Source of the DNA: Angiostrongylus vasorum
Lineage: Eukaryota; Nematoda; Chromadorea; Rhabditida; Metastrongylidae
Assembly (NCBI GenBank): GCA_018806985.1
Contig: JADANN010000146.1
Location: forward strand, 744,001 to 808,000
Length of the DNA stretch: 64,000 bases
Direction of reading: 5' to 3'
Each line of letters starts with the position of its first letter. The stretch's first letter is position 1. Position numbers and translations under genes: made by a program. Below, one piece after another: positions 1 through 11,779 of the stretch. The notes below the pieces were generated by a model. The model worked only from the letters and a program-made list of their open reading frames with translations, was not told the DNA's origin and searched no databases.

Positions 1-2300
1 CTCCAGGCTTCGCTTAAGGAATTCGCTTGCCTTTGCCTTCTCATCCGGATTTCCGAATGGAAGTATCAGACTAGTCAGTTACTAGCTAGCGTGATCCTTT
101 GGAAAGAGGAGGTTCCCGTATGCGCACCCTACTTCTTCACTGAAAAAAAACGTATGCTACTACGGGGCGACAGACTATGAGCCGACAAATCATCAAGGAA
201 GAGAGAATGCTTGTAGATTCCAATAAATCTAGCATTCTGTCAGGTATAGTTTTCATTATAGCTGCTACGACTGCATACCAAAGCGATAGATGATCATGTT
301 ACTCTAATTGAATATTGCATCAACACTGAGCTACTCTGCAGTAGTCTAGTCACCCATCACTGGTTTATCCTCATCGTATCGATGAGCTTTCCTTAAGTGT
401 TGAATTCCAATGTTCATGTAGATGCATATCTTCCACCCCACCCCACCCCGCCCCACCCCACCTCACCGGTCACACTCTCTATGCCACATTTTCTTTTCAA
501 CAAGAATAGGCTCTTGCCGCGTGATAAACCCGTAAGGAGTTTTCTTCCTTACTAAATGAGCTTGTGTTGTCTTCAGTCAATTCAGTTTACCATTTTAGAT
601 CTTAGCTGCACTAGACAAGGAGGGAAAAGCTGTACTGTTTAGCGCTGGAAGTCGGCCGTCGTAGAGAGAGCATGACCTTCTTCTGGCTTAAATGTTTTTA
701 ATGAGCGTGCTCGAGGTCCAGGTGTCAGAGATTGCCATTATAGCTCTATGGAACAGTAGGTGATGATCGCAGCTAAAGTGGAATTTAAACCGCTTTTTGG
801 TCCTGCTTTTCCGGTACAAGTGGTTGCATCGATATCCTCAGCGCTTCCTGAGGTTTGTCGTCTGAACGGAGTCCATGTTCGGTACAGGTGTGGAAGAACA
901 TGCGCAACCAAAGGTGTGCATCCGTTATAGCTAAAGCAGTATCGTGACCATGTCTTGGTTAATGACCTCCAATTCTAACTCGCTTAGTCTTTCACGGTGT
1001 TGCTACTGTTTATTTCTTTAATACCACAAACTATAAAGTCATGATAATTCTGGAAACGCCACCCGGCCAGAGAGCACATCAAACATCTCAGTGATTCCTC
1101 CTTGGCCAAAAAATACGTACGAACATATCAAATAACAGAGATGTCTCGATCAAAGCTTATTTATGGACGTTGAAATAGCACTAGAAGCAAAGAGTTTCAA
1201 AGAGTTTAACTGCATTGCATCATCTCTCTCCAGTTGTACCATAAACTGTTCAACGCTGGAAAAATTGTCTTATTAGCATTTTTTTATATTTTACCTTATT
1301 GTTTATATTTTTATCAATATTTACCTTATTTTTGTGCTCTTTAACTAACTTTATAAGAATTTACTCAGCTTTTATTGTTTTGTTATAACTCGTTTGATTT
1401 CGATGTCCAGAAAACGATGTCTGGATTAGTTAGAAACTGAGAGCTTGATTTCCCGATAGAAAATAGATGGCCGTTACTATGTTTTCTTTAATGCTCGGAA
1501 TAATCATGAGTTGAAGTTATCGATCCTCTCTCATACAAATAAAACTGACTGAAAACACAGACATTTCTTTGAATCTCAATTTTTTTTTCACACTATTCCG
1601 TGTGTTTCTAGAATTTCTCTTAAAAGAGAAAATTTCAAATATCTCACTAATTCTGCTCACTAATGAGAATAAGCACTTAGTGGTATCCTAAAAAAATCTC
1701 TTCATTTTTGTTTCCATTTCCCAACCAGAATACGAAACACCTATTAAGTGATAGATAAGACGCTTCATGAAATTTTTTCCCTGTTTTATAAATTCATGCT
1801 ATATATTCGAGTAGCCACTATAATCATCGACAATAGGTTGAAATGGCTCTTGGGCCATCTGACTATCCCAAACCAACTCGGTTAGGTGTTAGGAGATCCG
1901 TCCAGATCATTACAGTTTTTTCAATTTCACAACAGAAGCTCATGCGCATCTCAATGCTTCTTCCATTGGGTTCGTTGTCTCGAATCCGCCATCCATAGAA
2001 GGTCTTCTTTGGTCTTACGTGACGAGTCAATGACTAGTGTCAATGATTAACGTTTGAACCTAAACTGCCTTGTATTGAATTACTAATTGCCTGGATTACT
2101 TGAAAAGTACGTCTTCACGAAGTGCGCTTCACCATTTTCCTGATTGGGATTTTTCCTAGATGGCCGTTTAAGGGCGGTCTCACCGATTCCCTCCTAGCGC
2201 CAACTATCAGATAGAAAGGTTCACCGCATTCCGGCTCACTTTCTTCCAGAACGCATGAGATTCCTGTCAGCCAGATTTCTTGATTAAAATGTTGAACCGC
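1..2300. other. no gene recognised
   Basis: I see no convincing coding exon, RNA gene or clear repeat copy here on either strand. Open frames are short and lack recognisable protein character. The only distinct structure is a C-rich tract near 434-468. Confidence 0.5.
434..468. repeat. C-rich simple repeat (CCCCA-like)
   Basis: About seven imperfect CCCCA/CCCCG units occur in a row, in otherwise AT-rich sequence. The strand asymmetry is strong. Confidence 0.8.
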
Positions 2301-2515
2301 ATCTAGTCATTGCTGACTCATTCGGGAAATAAACACCTTACCAACCTCATGTACGTCACATTTCAATATTCGAGCACTCATCTTCCCACCTTGATAAGCA
2401 AAGAGGTCATCAAAGAAGGTTGCAACTGATTTGAAATAAGAACTTTCACTATGTTTCTTTAGTAATGGAATTTCCACAATGATGTTGAGATTCTTTCTTG
2501 TGCAAACATTGAAAA

Positions 2516-2567
2516 TTGCTGTCCTGTCCACAATAACGACCTTGCTGTCCTGTCCACAATAACGACC
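2516..2567. repeat. 26-bp tandem duplication
   Basis: A 26-bp unit starting TTGCTGTCCTGTCC is present twice, exactly head to tail (2516-2541 and 2542-2567). It sits just upstream of the Penelope-like fragment. The open frames across it are likely artefacts. Confidence 0.9.
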
Positions 2568-2569
2568 GC

Positions 2570-2770
2570 CCTGCATAAAAGAGCACTGCCGAGTGAATAT
2601 GCCTCATTCGTGCAGTGTTCACTGAAGAAGATCCCGTCTCCGTATGACAGCGAAGACACCACATCGAGATCACGACCACCTGTGGACTATCGACACGGAT
2701 GAAGACGAAGACGTCGAAGCGTTAGTCGAAATAAATCTGTTTACCAACCTCGTGTAAGCTCAACAATTTA
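2570..2770 (+). mobile_element. PLE-like terminal fragment with hammerhead-like core (subfamily 2)
   Basis: This roughly 200-bp segment is repeated at 55340-55560 with the same order of blocks: a CATAAAAGAGC/TATAAAAGAGC start, a GAAGACACCAC block, a hammerhead-like core, then a CAACCTCGTGTAAGCTCAAC end. The core at 2696-2725 reads CGGATGA, then a 4-bp stem GACG/CGTC with an AAGA loop, then GAAGCGTTAG. It matches CTGANGA...GAAAC with substitutions. Assignment to a Penelope-like element rests on resemblance to the copies next to GIY-YIG relics elsewhere in this window. Confidence 0.5.
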
Positions 2771-2822
2771 AGAACAAAATAGATTGGTAGATTTGAAAAA
2801 TTAAAACTATAGTATTAAAATT

Positions 2823-3105
2823 AGAGCGCGTGTGGCGCTGTGGTCGGAGGAGCCCTGCAACACACACGTGGAATCTATCCCCGCGCCCATGGCCCACCAA
2901 GCCTTCCATCTCTCCGGGGTCGGCAAATTGGTACCAGACTGGTCTGGAAGGGATAGCAGCACTGGCTCGTTACATCGGTAGGCCACCGCGAGTCATTATA
3001 AAGGCCAGATATGCATTCGATTACCTCCAAACGATGCTTAATCAAGTCGAATGCATGGCGCATCCCTCAGGGATTGATCAACGCCGAGAGCTTTATCCTT
3101 TTTCT
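2823..3105 (+). mobile_element. SINE-A copy, near full length
   Basis: This copy has a tRNA-like head (A-box-like GTGTGGCGCTGTGGTCGG, B-box-like GTGGAATCTATCCCC), a body with ACCAGACTGGTCTGG, and a tail ATTGATCAACGCCGAGAG followed by a T-rich end. The same roughly 280-bp unit occurs some 24 times in the window. Confidence 0.85.
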
Positions 3106-4190
3106 ATTTATTGTTAAAATTATGAATAGGTAATTGAAGAAACTTTGTCTTTGCTCGATCTGTCGACGGTGGTTGGAATTGGAATGAAGTGGATGTGTCC
3201 CACAATCTTTACCCAATCTTTACTTTATGTCTTCTCCTTCACATGCAGATTATCACATTCCTGTTGACTGCTTTGCGCAAAATTTACTTCAGCAAGATTT
3301 CTATTGAATCAAAGTTCTCTATGAATGGTGTGATTTAGGATTAATATAGAGTTCACATTCCGACATTTTTTTTCAATGTTGGCCATTATGAAAGATTCGA
3401 TCAGGTTCCATTAAAGTTATCAATAATCGAAGTCTTTTTTAATGTTTCGAGAATCAGAAGGCGGTGTAAGGAAAGACTCAGTTTGAAATTAAAGAACTAA
3501 GGGTTATTAGGAGCATTCGAAATACTGGATATTTGAGTGGGTCTACAAAGAGTTCTGAGTATCCCAGCACATTTGGCATTGCTTCTTTCCTTTTGTGATA
3601 CTCCATTTGACGGCTCTTATTTTTTCTCGAAAAGTATTATTTTATAGAAATGAGTATGCTTTCGACGGAAGGCGGAAGTCAGTGATCCTTATTAAAGGAC
3701 TCCACTTTTTTGAAAAGATATCAAATATGGGGTGGCGATATTTCCTGATAAGATCTGCTCTCCATATGATAGAAGGGTTTTCTCATCTATTCCGCGTAAA
3801 TTGGTCGTCTCGTTTTTTTCTTTCCTATAGAGTGATTAAACATGATTCGGTATTTCGTGCGACTTCAAGAAAGTCGTGAAGATCAGCGTTATCGAGACCA
3901 TCCATGGAAAGCAACAATCTCTATGATTTGTCGTGGGCAAGTTACTGTTTGTTATCCGGCCCCCATTATTGACACGAGCAATCCGAGATTTGATCACGTC
4001 CTCACCTTCCAATAATGACGTCGTTCTGTGCGCACAGTGCACAGGTTACTGTGACCGGTTTACTACTGGCTGAATTGTTAGGTTATCTTTGGATTCATGA
4101 GGAAACTTTGCGGCGACGTTAACCTTCTTTATTTACTGCCCAGTGTAATAGTTCATGGCAGGGTTTTATGTGAAATTGACGGATGACGAG
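3106..4190. other. no gene recognised
   Basis: Short open frames are present on both strands (for example plus 3595-3879) but lack domain signatures and splice context. I see no repeat family that I can name. Confidence 0.45.
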
Positions 4191-4194
4191 TGAC

Positions 4195-4400
4195 AGTTAA
4201 TTGCTTATGGCGCTAACTACCTTAGAGAAAGGTTGAACGAAGGACCCGCATGGTTCGGTGGTGAACGCGTTATCCACCAGACAGAGTAATAGTTCGTTCT
4301 TTCTCCACCGCAGACAACCGCGGTCCGGAGTTTCGCAAATATCTCAACATCGTTGTAGTTGCATTTGCGAGGACGTTCCGTGATAGTTATGACAAGCATT
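4195..4400 (+). mobile_element. SINE-B copy
   Basis: Diagnostic blocks are CGAAGGACCCGCATGGT, GGTGGTGAACGCGTTA (A-box-like), GTTCGTTCTTTCTCC (degenerate B-box) and GCGGTCCGGAGTTTCGCAAA. The tRNA-like strand is plus. Confidence 0.75.
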
Positions 4401-4990
4401 CTTTAGCTCTTGTTGGTCAGGACGATATTTCCCACCTTTCGACTAGGACGCTACTAGGGCGAAGGTTATTACTAACATCGGCTTATTCATGCCTGAGCTT
4501 CAGGGTGGAAATTTCGATAGCTCTAGAGAATCTTTAGTGACTGAAGCTCTTGCTTTACACTTCAGCCGAGCAACACTGTCCACCATTAAGCTTAGGAGTT
4601 AGGAGTAGAAATAGAGGAATATGATTAAAATGATGAGCAAATGATTAACTAACTGTAAAAAATTCTTGTATTACTACCCTTCAACTTGAAAGGATTTATT
4701 CTTCATTTTATTTGAACAACTTTTTTACTTTTGTCACATAATCCTTTCGATCCTGCGAGGTTTCCTGCTAGGCTCAAATCTCATTAAATCTTCTCTACTC
4801 TCAAAATTAAATTTCTTATCTACGAATCTGGTTCTGGAATCCTCATCGCTTTTGTTCACTAAAATTACGTAAATCTTGCCTTTGTATTCTTCACAAAGTC
4901 AAATGAAATGTTCCCAAATTCTCCTTTCATCAATTTTGGCTTTTATTCTCAGGTTCATCCAAGTTAATTGTAATATAATATTGAGCTATA
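4401..4990. other. no gene recognised
   Basis: AT-rich, with no supported exon or repeat that I can identify. Confidence 0.4.
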
Positions 4991-4997
4991 TGTATAA

Positions 4998-5270
4998 GGC
5001 CCTCTGTAGCGTGCTGGTTGGAGGTGCCCTATAATTCACAAATGGTCGATGGCTTGATCCCCTCTCTTGCACTACCTAATCCCCATTCCTCCGGTCGTAG
5101 TGAATTGGTACCATACTTGTCTATAAGAATGAAACGCTACTTGATTTGTTATTAGGCCAGTACAAGTTCTTGTATAGGTCCACTATGCATTCAATCATCG
5201 CTGCGATGGTACGAGTGGGATCGAATGCATGGCGCATCCCTGAGGAATTTATCAATGCTGGACGGTTTTC
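4998..5270 (+). mobile_element. SINE-A copy, degenerate
   Basis: The head CTGTAGCGTGCTGGTTGGAG and the tail TCGAATGCATGGCGCATCCC plus ATTTATCAATGCTGGA match SINE-A at lower identity than the neighbour at 5341. It is probably an older insertion. Confidence 0.65.
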
Positions 5271-5340
5271 CTTCCATCCTTCGCATCCTTAACACTTCCA
5301 TTTTATATATACAATTTAGATTCATATGTGTACATATATC

Positions 5341-5613
5341 GGGAGCGTGTGGCGCAGTGGTTGGAGGCGCCCTGCAACACACACGTGGAATCGATCCCCG
5401 CGCCCATAGCCCACCAAGCCGTTCATCCCTCCAGGGTTGGCAAATTGGTACCAGACTTGTCTGGGAGGATAGCAGCAGTAGCTCGCTACATCGCTAGGCC
5501 ACTGCGAGTCATGGTGAAAGCCAAACATGCATTCAATCACCTCCAAGCGATGCTTAATGAAGTCGAATGCATGGTGCGTCCTTCAGGGATTGATCAACGC
5601 CGAGAGCTTTAAT
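5341..5613 (+). mobile_element. SINE-A copy, well preserved
   Basis: This is one of the best-preserved heads: GTGTGGCGCAGTGGTTGGAG (A box) and GTGGAATCGATCCCCGCGCC (B box). It is followed by the common body and the tail ATTGATCAACGCCGAGAG. It lies 70 bp after an older SINE-A copy in the same orientation and is preceded by alternating TA/CA sequence. Confidence 0.9.
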
Positions 5614-5917
5614 TTTAATCTTTTTTTACCACTACTTTTCTCTTAGCAGGTATCTCAATGCATTCATTGGAAGTGAGTGGATAAATCCATATCTTTCTTA
5701 CAGTGCTTTCTTTTCATTTCTTTATTGGTTAGTTCTAAATTCCATGCTTTTTCTGCTTATTTCCTTTCCTATACTTTTTCCTTCATTGCTCGATGATTTT
5801 GTTGGTTTTTTGCATATCAATTACCTAAAGCGGAGTTAAAAAAATGAAAAAAAACAGTAGAACATCCGTAATCTGGAAATTGGTAATAATATTATGCTTT
5901 GCTGATATTATTATTAT

Positions 5918-6165
5918 CAGTATAACTTCAATGATCTTGAGATATTTGCAAAACTCCGTACCGCAGGTGTCTGCAGTGGGGGAACGAACGCGCTATTACC
6001 CTTTCCGGGGGGCTAACGCGTTCACCACCACACCATGTGGGTCCTTCGTTTCGTCTGTCTCTCAGGTAGTTCTATCGATCAGTGCAATCAGCAATCACCT
6101 GTCAGCGGGGTTCATCTGGTTGATGTTTTGCAACATACCCTACCATTAAATAGAGTAGGCAGTAA
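5918..6165 (-). mobile_element. SINE-B copy
   Basis: This is the reverse complement of the SINE-B consensus: GAGATATTTGCAAAACTCCG, GAACGCGCTATTACCC, CACCACACCATGTGGGTCC. The tRNA-like strand is minus. Confidence 0.75.
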
Positions 6166-7108
6166 ATAACAAGTTAAAATTGTGATTATTATTAATATTT
6201 AACTCAGTGCTAGGGAAAATATGCGCTGTTACCAATGTTTTTATAAAAAGTAAGAAATGTAATAATAGACCATGAATAAATATACTACAACAATTCAATG
6301 GTGGTAGTGATAGTGATAATATTGAGGAGTAGGAATGATAATATTGAGGAGTAGGCGGGCCAAAATATTACGGTGGTGTTTAAATATCGATGATTTTAAT
6401 ACTGATGCAAATAATATAAAATCACTAGCACTGTATGTGAGGTTCATAAGGAAATGATTTTTCGTGATAAGCAAATGCTTAGTCATCTGTAGATAATCCA
6501 CTGTGGTCAGAAAATTCATTATAAAAATTCATGAAAATGGTATTTTTTTATCAGCATCAAAGGGTAAAATGAACCCTCTAAACTTTGAAAATCTTTTACA
6601 CTGTAAGGCAAAAAGTACGAAATAGACCTTCCTGCTTGGATGGGCTCATGAAACAAAACGCATCTATGTCTTCATAAAAACAACATAGTTTCAGATTTAG
6701 AGTTAAACTTTGGATTCCCACTATTAACGAGGAAGATTTCATAAGATTGAACAGTGGAAAAGGAAAACGCTTTAAGCTGTTCGGCTTGTTTAGATTTGTT
6801 TAGAATTCCTTCTTAAGAGTATGTCGTAGCTCATTGTTAAATTTACTAGTTGAAATAAAAAACATCAAAATCAACAGAACTCTGCTGAATTTATACTGGT
6901 TAGACCAATATACCAAGATTATATAGTGGTTGGCAATGGATTATATTTCTTCGAGTCTGCTGTCAGAACTGGCTAATCACTAGCTTGCAAGCAAATTCTG
7001 GGCTTCCTACGAATTTGTGACGAGAGGTTTTTAATATCGCCATAGAGCAAACACTCAACCTCAAACATAGGTAAATAAACCATTTATAACATTACTGATG
7101 CAATATTA
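6166..7108. other. no gene recognised
   Basis: Contains a short local duplication around 6318-6355 (units of GATAATATTGAGGAGTAGG). No coding segment or element was recognised. Confidence 0.45.
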
Positions 7109-7110
7109 GG

Positions 7111-7380
7111 GGCGCGTGTGGCGCAGTGGTTGGGGGGCACCACTGCAACCCACACGCGGAATAGATCACCTCCATGGCCCACCAAACCTTCCACTCCTCT
7201 GAGATCGGCAAATAGGTACCAGACTTGTCTGGGAGAATAGCAGCACTGGCTCGATATATCATTAGGTCACCGCGAGTTATTGTAAAGGCCAGATATGCAT
7301 TCAATCGCCTCCAACGATACTTAGTGAAGTGGAATGCATGGCGCATCCCTCAGCGATTGATCAACGCCGAGAGCTTTTTA
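7111..7380 (+). mobile_element. SINE-A copy
   Basis: The head GCGTGTGGCGCAGTGGTTGG is intact, with a G expansion after it. Body and tail (ATTGATCAACGCCGAGAG) are complete. Confidence 0.85.
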
Positions 7381-7559
7381 GCTTTTTAATGAATATAGGC
7401 GATATTACTCTATCAACATGACGCAAGCGGCAATTCTTTAACACGGTTAAATACGTCAAATCGAGATAGAGTGCAACAGGTGATTCTTGAGGTAAGAAAG
7501 CAGCTCTATCATAGGGTGCTCGCATAATATAATATGTAAATGTGATGTGGAATACAACA

Positions 7560-7860
7560 GTAATGTTGTAGGAGGCTAACATGTTACAAGGCGTGTAAGG
7601 TTGAATAAGTGCAGTGAGGTTAGCATATTAGAATGTGCATGTAGGGGGTTATAATAAAGTTAGCTTATGAAGATGGTGGAGCTTATGAAAATGAGCACTA
7701 CGATGAATATACCATACTAGAAAGCACGTATGAGGTTAAAAATAACTTTGGCTTTCAATGAAACTGCAACTAGGTTAACATAGTAGACGGCGCACACGAG
7801 TTCATAACACTACATTGAGGTTAACTTAGTAGAAAACACACAAAGTATTGTAATGGCTTT
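7560..7860. repeat. degenerate short tandem motif region
   Basis: Variants of GAGGTTAACATAGTAGAAAGCACAC recur near 7616, 7711, 7771 and 7816 with irregular spacing, suggesting a decayed tandem repeat. The flanking 7380-8430 holds no recognised gene. Confidence 0.4.
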
Positions 7861-8429
7861 AAGCTATCGGTGATTATTAGAACTGTGATTACCGTACGAT
7901 GCAAACGTGATTGTGTGGAAGTGCGGTTTGACACATGGAATTTACTACATGCAGTAAAACGGTAGGATGAATTTGATGACGGCAAGAACGCTAACTAAAC
8001 GAGTGCGATAATGAATTAGAAGGCCGCTTAGATGCATTTCGGAGTAGGCGGTGATTGGTGTAGCTTATGAATTTCCAAGAGAGTACACTCCAAACACCAC
8101 ATTAGATAGGAAATTGGGCTCCTACCTTTTCCCTACTCGTATAACAGTAAGCTAGAAGCTCTGAGAACAAGGGACACAAAAGCTCCACTCGCATGAAGAG
8201 GTTCGGGACAAATACTGCTTACTTTGCAGGAAAGTTCATCAAATCGACATGGGAATGCTTATAAAATATGTCCATCAGATCAGTATATGGATTTTGTGAG
8301 CAGATCTTTTTTTGATTCGCAAGCAAAAGTTTACGCAGAAATATAAACTGCAAGGTTGTTAAGCTGTATGAAGCAAATCTAAGTTTAGTTAAGAAGGTCA
8401 ACGTAATTGGCATTGGAACATTCAGAAAT

Positions 8430-8580
8430 ATAGAAAATTGTAACTACACTTATTTGGATACTTGGACGGTCCGTCTTCACGAGCTGTGCGGACCCCAGCA
8501 CATATGTCATTCGTTCCTTTCTCTCGCAATCATAGTCCATGATGGTGATCTTGTTCGAACATGGTAGCGCTTGCCAGTCT
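8430..8580 (-). mobile_element. SINE-C tail fragment
   Basis: The blocks ACTTGGACGGTCCGTCTTCAC, GTGCGGACCCCAGCACAT and CATTCGTTCCTTTCTCTCGC match the distal part of SINE-C in reverse orientation. The tRNA-like head is missing. Confidence 0.45.
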
Positions 8581-8614
8581 GGCACCGTGATCTATAAAAC
8601 AACTGCAGCTGCGG

Positions 8615-10453
8615 CTACAGCTGATTAACTTTGTTTACGAACACGTCCGCCCAACGTGTAGGTGGTCGTCCTGGGAGACGCTTGCATTCTCTTGGAGTCC
8701 ACTCCATTGTTCTTTTCGTCCATTTGTCGTCCGTTCTTCTCATTATATGACCGGCCCATCTATGTTTCGCTATCGATGTATATTCTCCTGTATTTCGAAC
8801 ATGTGACAGATTCCGAAGCTCAGAGCTTCGCATTCCGGCTAGATATTGAGAGTGCCGGTTATACTTCAGAAGACATCGCTCAAGCGGTCTGTGAGTAGTG
8901 CGAAGCATTCTTGACGTAGTTAAAGTATCAACCCATGTCTCCGCAGCATAACAGAACGCTGGGAGGACCGTAGAACCGAAGAGATGAGCGCGGATTTTCG
9001 GGCCCTTCAGTTAGTCGGTGGCTTCTTTAAGAGGCCCGAATGCGGCCCAAGCTGCTCTCCTTCTTCTATGTAGTTCCTCCTTCATGTTGTTTTCCATGTT
9101 CACTGATCGCCCAAGGTATACGTACGAGGTGGTCTCTGCAATGAGAGAGCCATCCAATTCAATATTTCCGCCTTCGCACCATGGGTTTTTCATGAACTGG
9201 GTCTTCTTTCGATTTATGCGAAGTCCAATGTTTTTCCCCGCTTTGTTGAGCTCGTTGATCATCATCTCTTCTTCGCTACTACTTCTTGAGAACATGACAA
9301 TGTCGTCGGCAAAACGAAGGTTTGACAGGAATTTTTTTATCAATACGTATGCCTTTGTCATCCCAGTCGAGTGACTTCATTATCCACTGCAGTGCGGCAC
9401 TGAACAGCGTTGGCGACATTGTGTCGCCCTGTCGAACCCATTTTCCTATGGGTATGGTAAGAGGTCGATGGAAAAGCTGTGTTTTCGTAGTGCAGTTCCG
9501 AAAACAGTCGCACAGAGTTCTTATGTAGGACGGGGCCACTCCTTGGTCGACGAGCGCTGATAGGATGACTGATATTGCATTCGTTTCGACACTGTCGAAC
9601 GCTTAGTCGACAAAGGTTAGGACAAGAGGCAGGTGGTATTCCCGACAAACTTCGATGACCCTGGACACGGTTTGGATTTGGTCCATACAGTAAAAATCGT
9701 TCCCGAAATTCTACTTTTTTCGACTGGTTGCCCCTTATCCAATGTCCTTGATATGCGCAAGAGGATAATCTTCGTGAAGAGCTTGTAGAGTACACTCAAC
9801 AAGCATATGGGACGATAGTTTCAAAGATTCCTTTGGTCTCCTTTCTTGGGCAAGATGAGCGTGCGCGACGTCCTCCACTGGTCCGGGATTTTTTTCCTTT
9901 TTGAAGGTAGGCTGTCATATGATTTGCGAGAAGTACATGTAAATTTTGGTCTCCAGCTCTAAGGAAGTCGGCGGTGACATTGTCTGGTCCTGGAGCTGTG
10001 CTTCTTTTCATGCTTTCTATCGCAACTCGAACCTCCGACGGAAGAATTCAAGGTGGTTTTTCTCCAGCGGGGATATTAGGGTCCGGGACAGGGATTGTGG
10101 AACGGAAAAAGGTTAGTGTAGAACGTTTCCGCTGCTAATTCCATATCATGGCGGGAACTTTTAAAGATCCCATCTTCGTTCATCAGAGCTGACAGCGGAA
10201 CATTATAATCACACAAGTTTCGACGGCATTTTTTTCGGACTGCTTCTTTTTCTGCTGCTTCCAGTAGTTTCTTCTGCTTGTACCGTTGAAGATCTTCCTG
10301 CAAAGCTATTCTGCAGCTGGCATTTATTACTAGCCATGCTAAACGTGTTGCAGTATGATCAAGCTTCAGTTTCCTTCTCTTTTTGAACAACTTTAGTAGT
10401 GACGGAGATGCGATCCGATCTTCTTGTTTGAGGAACTGAGGCGAATTCGGCAC
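8615..10453 (-). pseudogene. RTE reverse transcriptase and C-terminal region (broken)
   Basis: Reading down the minus strand: STAPGPDNVTADFLRAG (RT block 1, 9796-10011), then in other frames LYKLFTKIILLRISRTLD and KGQPVEKSRISGT, VRQGDTMSPTLFSAALQWIM (9279-9539), and FADDIVMFSRSS (9011-9361), which carries the FADD catalytic aspartates. The segment 8615-8908 holds the RTE C-terminal pattern RWAGHIMRR...GRPPTRWADVF. At least five frame changes separate these blocks. The catalytic motif survives but the reading frame does not. Confidence 0.85.
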
Positions 10454-10504
10454 AACTTTTCAGTCCTTCAACAAGGAGCTCGTACTTCTTCTTTAATCTG
10501 CCAG

Positions 10505-11385
10505 TCACGTTTGGATAGGACTTCGTTCAGAATGTTCTCGTCGTATACAGCTAGAGTTTTTTCCTCGTGATCGATGAAGAGAGTTTTCCAGCTTGCGTAT
10601 GAATCGAATCTTGGCGCGAAGAAGGCGGTGATCGGAACGAGTACAGAATGACGGTACTACTGATGTGTCAAAGGGGCACCATCTTCTGTTTGTCAGGATA
10701 TGGTCGATCCCAGCATGAGTCATGCCGTTGGGAGACACCCATGTCCAGTGGCGGTTTTCTTTCTTCTGGAAAAACGAGTTTCCATGGAAGGGACGTGCTG
10801 CCTGCAGGAGTCCTGCGAAACAGTTTCCATTCTCATTTCTTTCTCCTAATCCAAAATTTCCGATCCTGTATTCGCTCTCGTTGGCCTTTCCTATTCTGGC
10901 GTTGAAGTCTCCGACAACAAATTTATGATATGCTTTGTCATTGCGGATGACTTCCCTGCAATTGATAGTAGAACGCATTTAATTCGTACTCATCAGCTAC
11001 GTCGGTCGATAAGTAGCAGTTGATGATAGCGATCTTTTTATGATGAGACAATTGACGACGGAGGACGGCTTTGCGAGGGGAAAGGATCTCGTATTAGTCG
11101 ACGAGATGGATAATGGAGGGGTGGACGACAATGCCTACGCCGCCGACATTTCGTGACGGGACCTTTTTCTCCACGGATAACAAGGGTCCCGTTGTTTAGT
11201 TGGCGTATATCGGTCTTCTTGATTTTTGTTTCTTGTAATGCGACCACTTGAGATTTAATGCGATCTGCGGCTACAAGAAAGGCGTGTAGATCGGCGTCTG
11301 TGGAGAGTGTTCTGGCATTATACGTGCATAGCAAGAAACAATCTCCATGTCGTGTTGTGCGTGCGTGCGTTAGATCCGGTTCCAA
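10505..11385 (-). pseudogene. RTE apurinic/apyrimidinic-like endonuclease domain (broken)
   Basis: The 11038-11385 piece shows CTYNARTLSTDADL and VALQETKIKK, the N-terminal strands and the catalytic-Glu motif (QETK) of the exonuclease-endonuclease-phosphatase fold. The 10505-10978 piece shows VVGDFNARIG (the GDFN motif), HTWTWVSPNG-like sequence and IDHILTNRRW, with a later SDHR motif (RSDHRLL). These are the target-nicking residues of APE-type LINE endonucleases. The two pieces are in different frames with degraded sequence between them (about 10979-11037), so the domain is a pseudogene. Confidence 0.8.
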
Positions 11386-11779
11386 TGACGTCCCTGCCTA
11401 ACCCGAGATTTTCTGGCCTCTCACCGGTCGTCTCACCGCCTGACATCATAGACGGGAGCACCCAGTGTGCGGGGGTACTGAGGCTGGCTTATTGCTGGTC
11501 ATGCAACTTGGTCCTCTTTGGAGTCCTGACTTAACCTTGCAAGGGCGTATCCAGGTCTTCACCACGATGTGGATCAGAGGGAAGTGTGTTTTCGTCGACG
11601 AATCCTTCGCTAGATCTGCCTACTAGTTAATTCGTAGAGATGTTAAAACCGAAATCAGAAGCGAAAGTAGGAATGAAAGAGTAACCGACCGCTCAAGTAC
11701 GATGTAGAAGCAGAATCCCCAGTCCAAACAGGTGAGGACATTTATGAATGAAGTGTCAAGAAACCGGAGGCGAAAAGTC

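Larger units (their letters stand above)
8600..11560 (-). mobile_element. RTE-clade non-LTR retrotransposon, nearly full length, inactivated
   Basis: Minus-strand open frames of one element run in order from 11385 down to 8615: AP-like endonuclease, reverse transcriptase, then a C-terminal region. The order and motifs fit the RTE clade, known from nematodes. A GC-richer leader of about 170 bp (11390-11560) precedes the first coding block. Frameshifts and stops split the coding region into at least eight pieces, so this copy cannot make a full protein. No poly(A) tail is seen at the 3' side, as usual for RTE. Confidence 0.85.

Noticed and set aside
434..468. Telomere or G-quadruplex locus
   Set aside because: Units are CCCCA-like, not the nematode telomere TTAGGC, and the tract is short and internal.
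2830..3117. Open frame of 95 codons
   Set aside because: It lies wholly inside a SINE-A copy; the same peptide text recurs in other copies, so it is repeat-derived.
5341..5420. tRNA gene
   Set aside because: A and B boxes are good, but the segment does not fold as a cloverleaf with an acceptor stem and is followed by a repeated body; it is a SINE head. The same holds for the other tRNA-like heads.
9018..9374. Plus open frame of 118 codons
   Set aside because: Antisense shadow of the RTE reverse transcriptase containing FADD on the minus strand.
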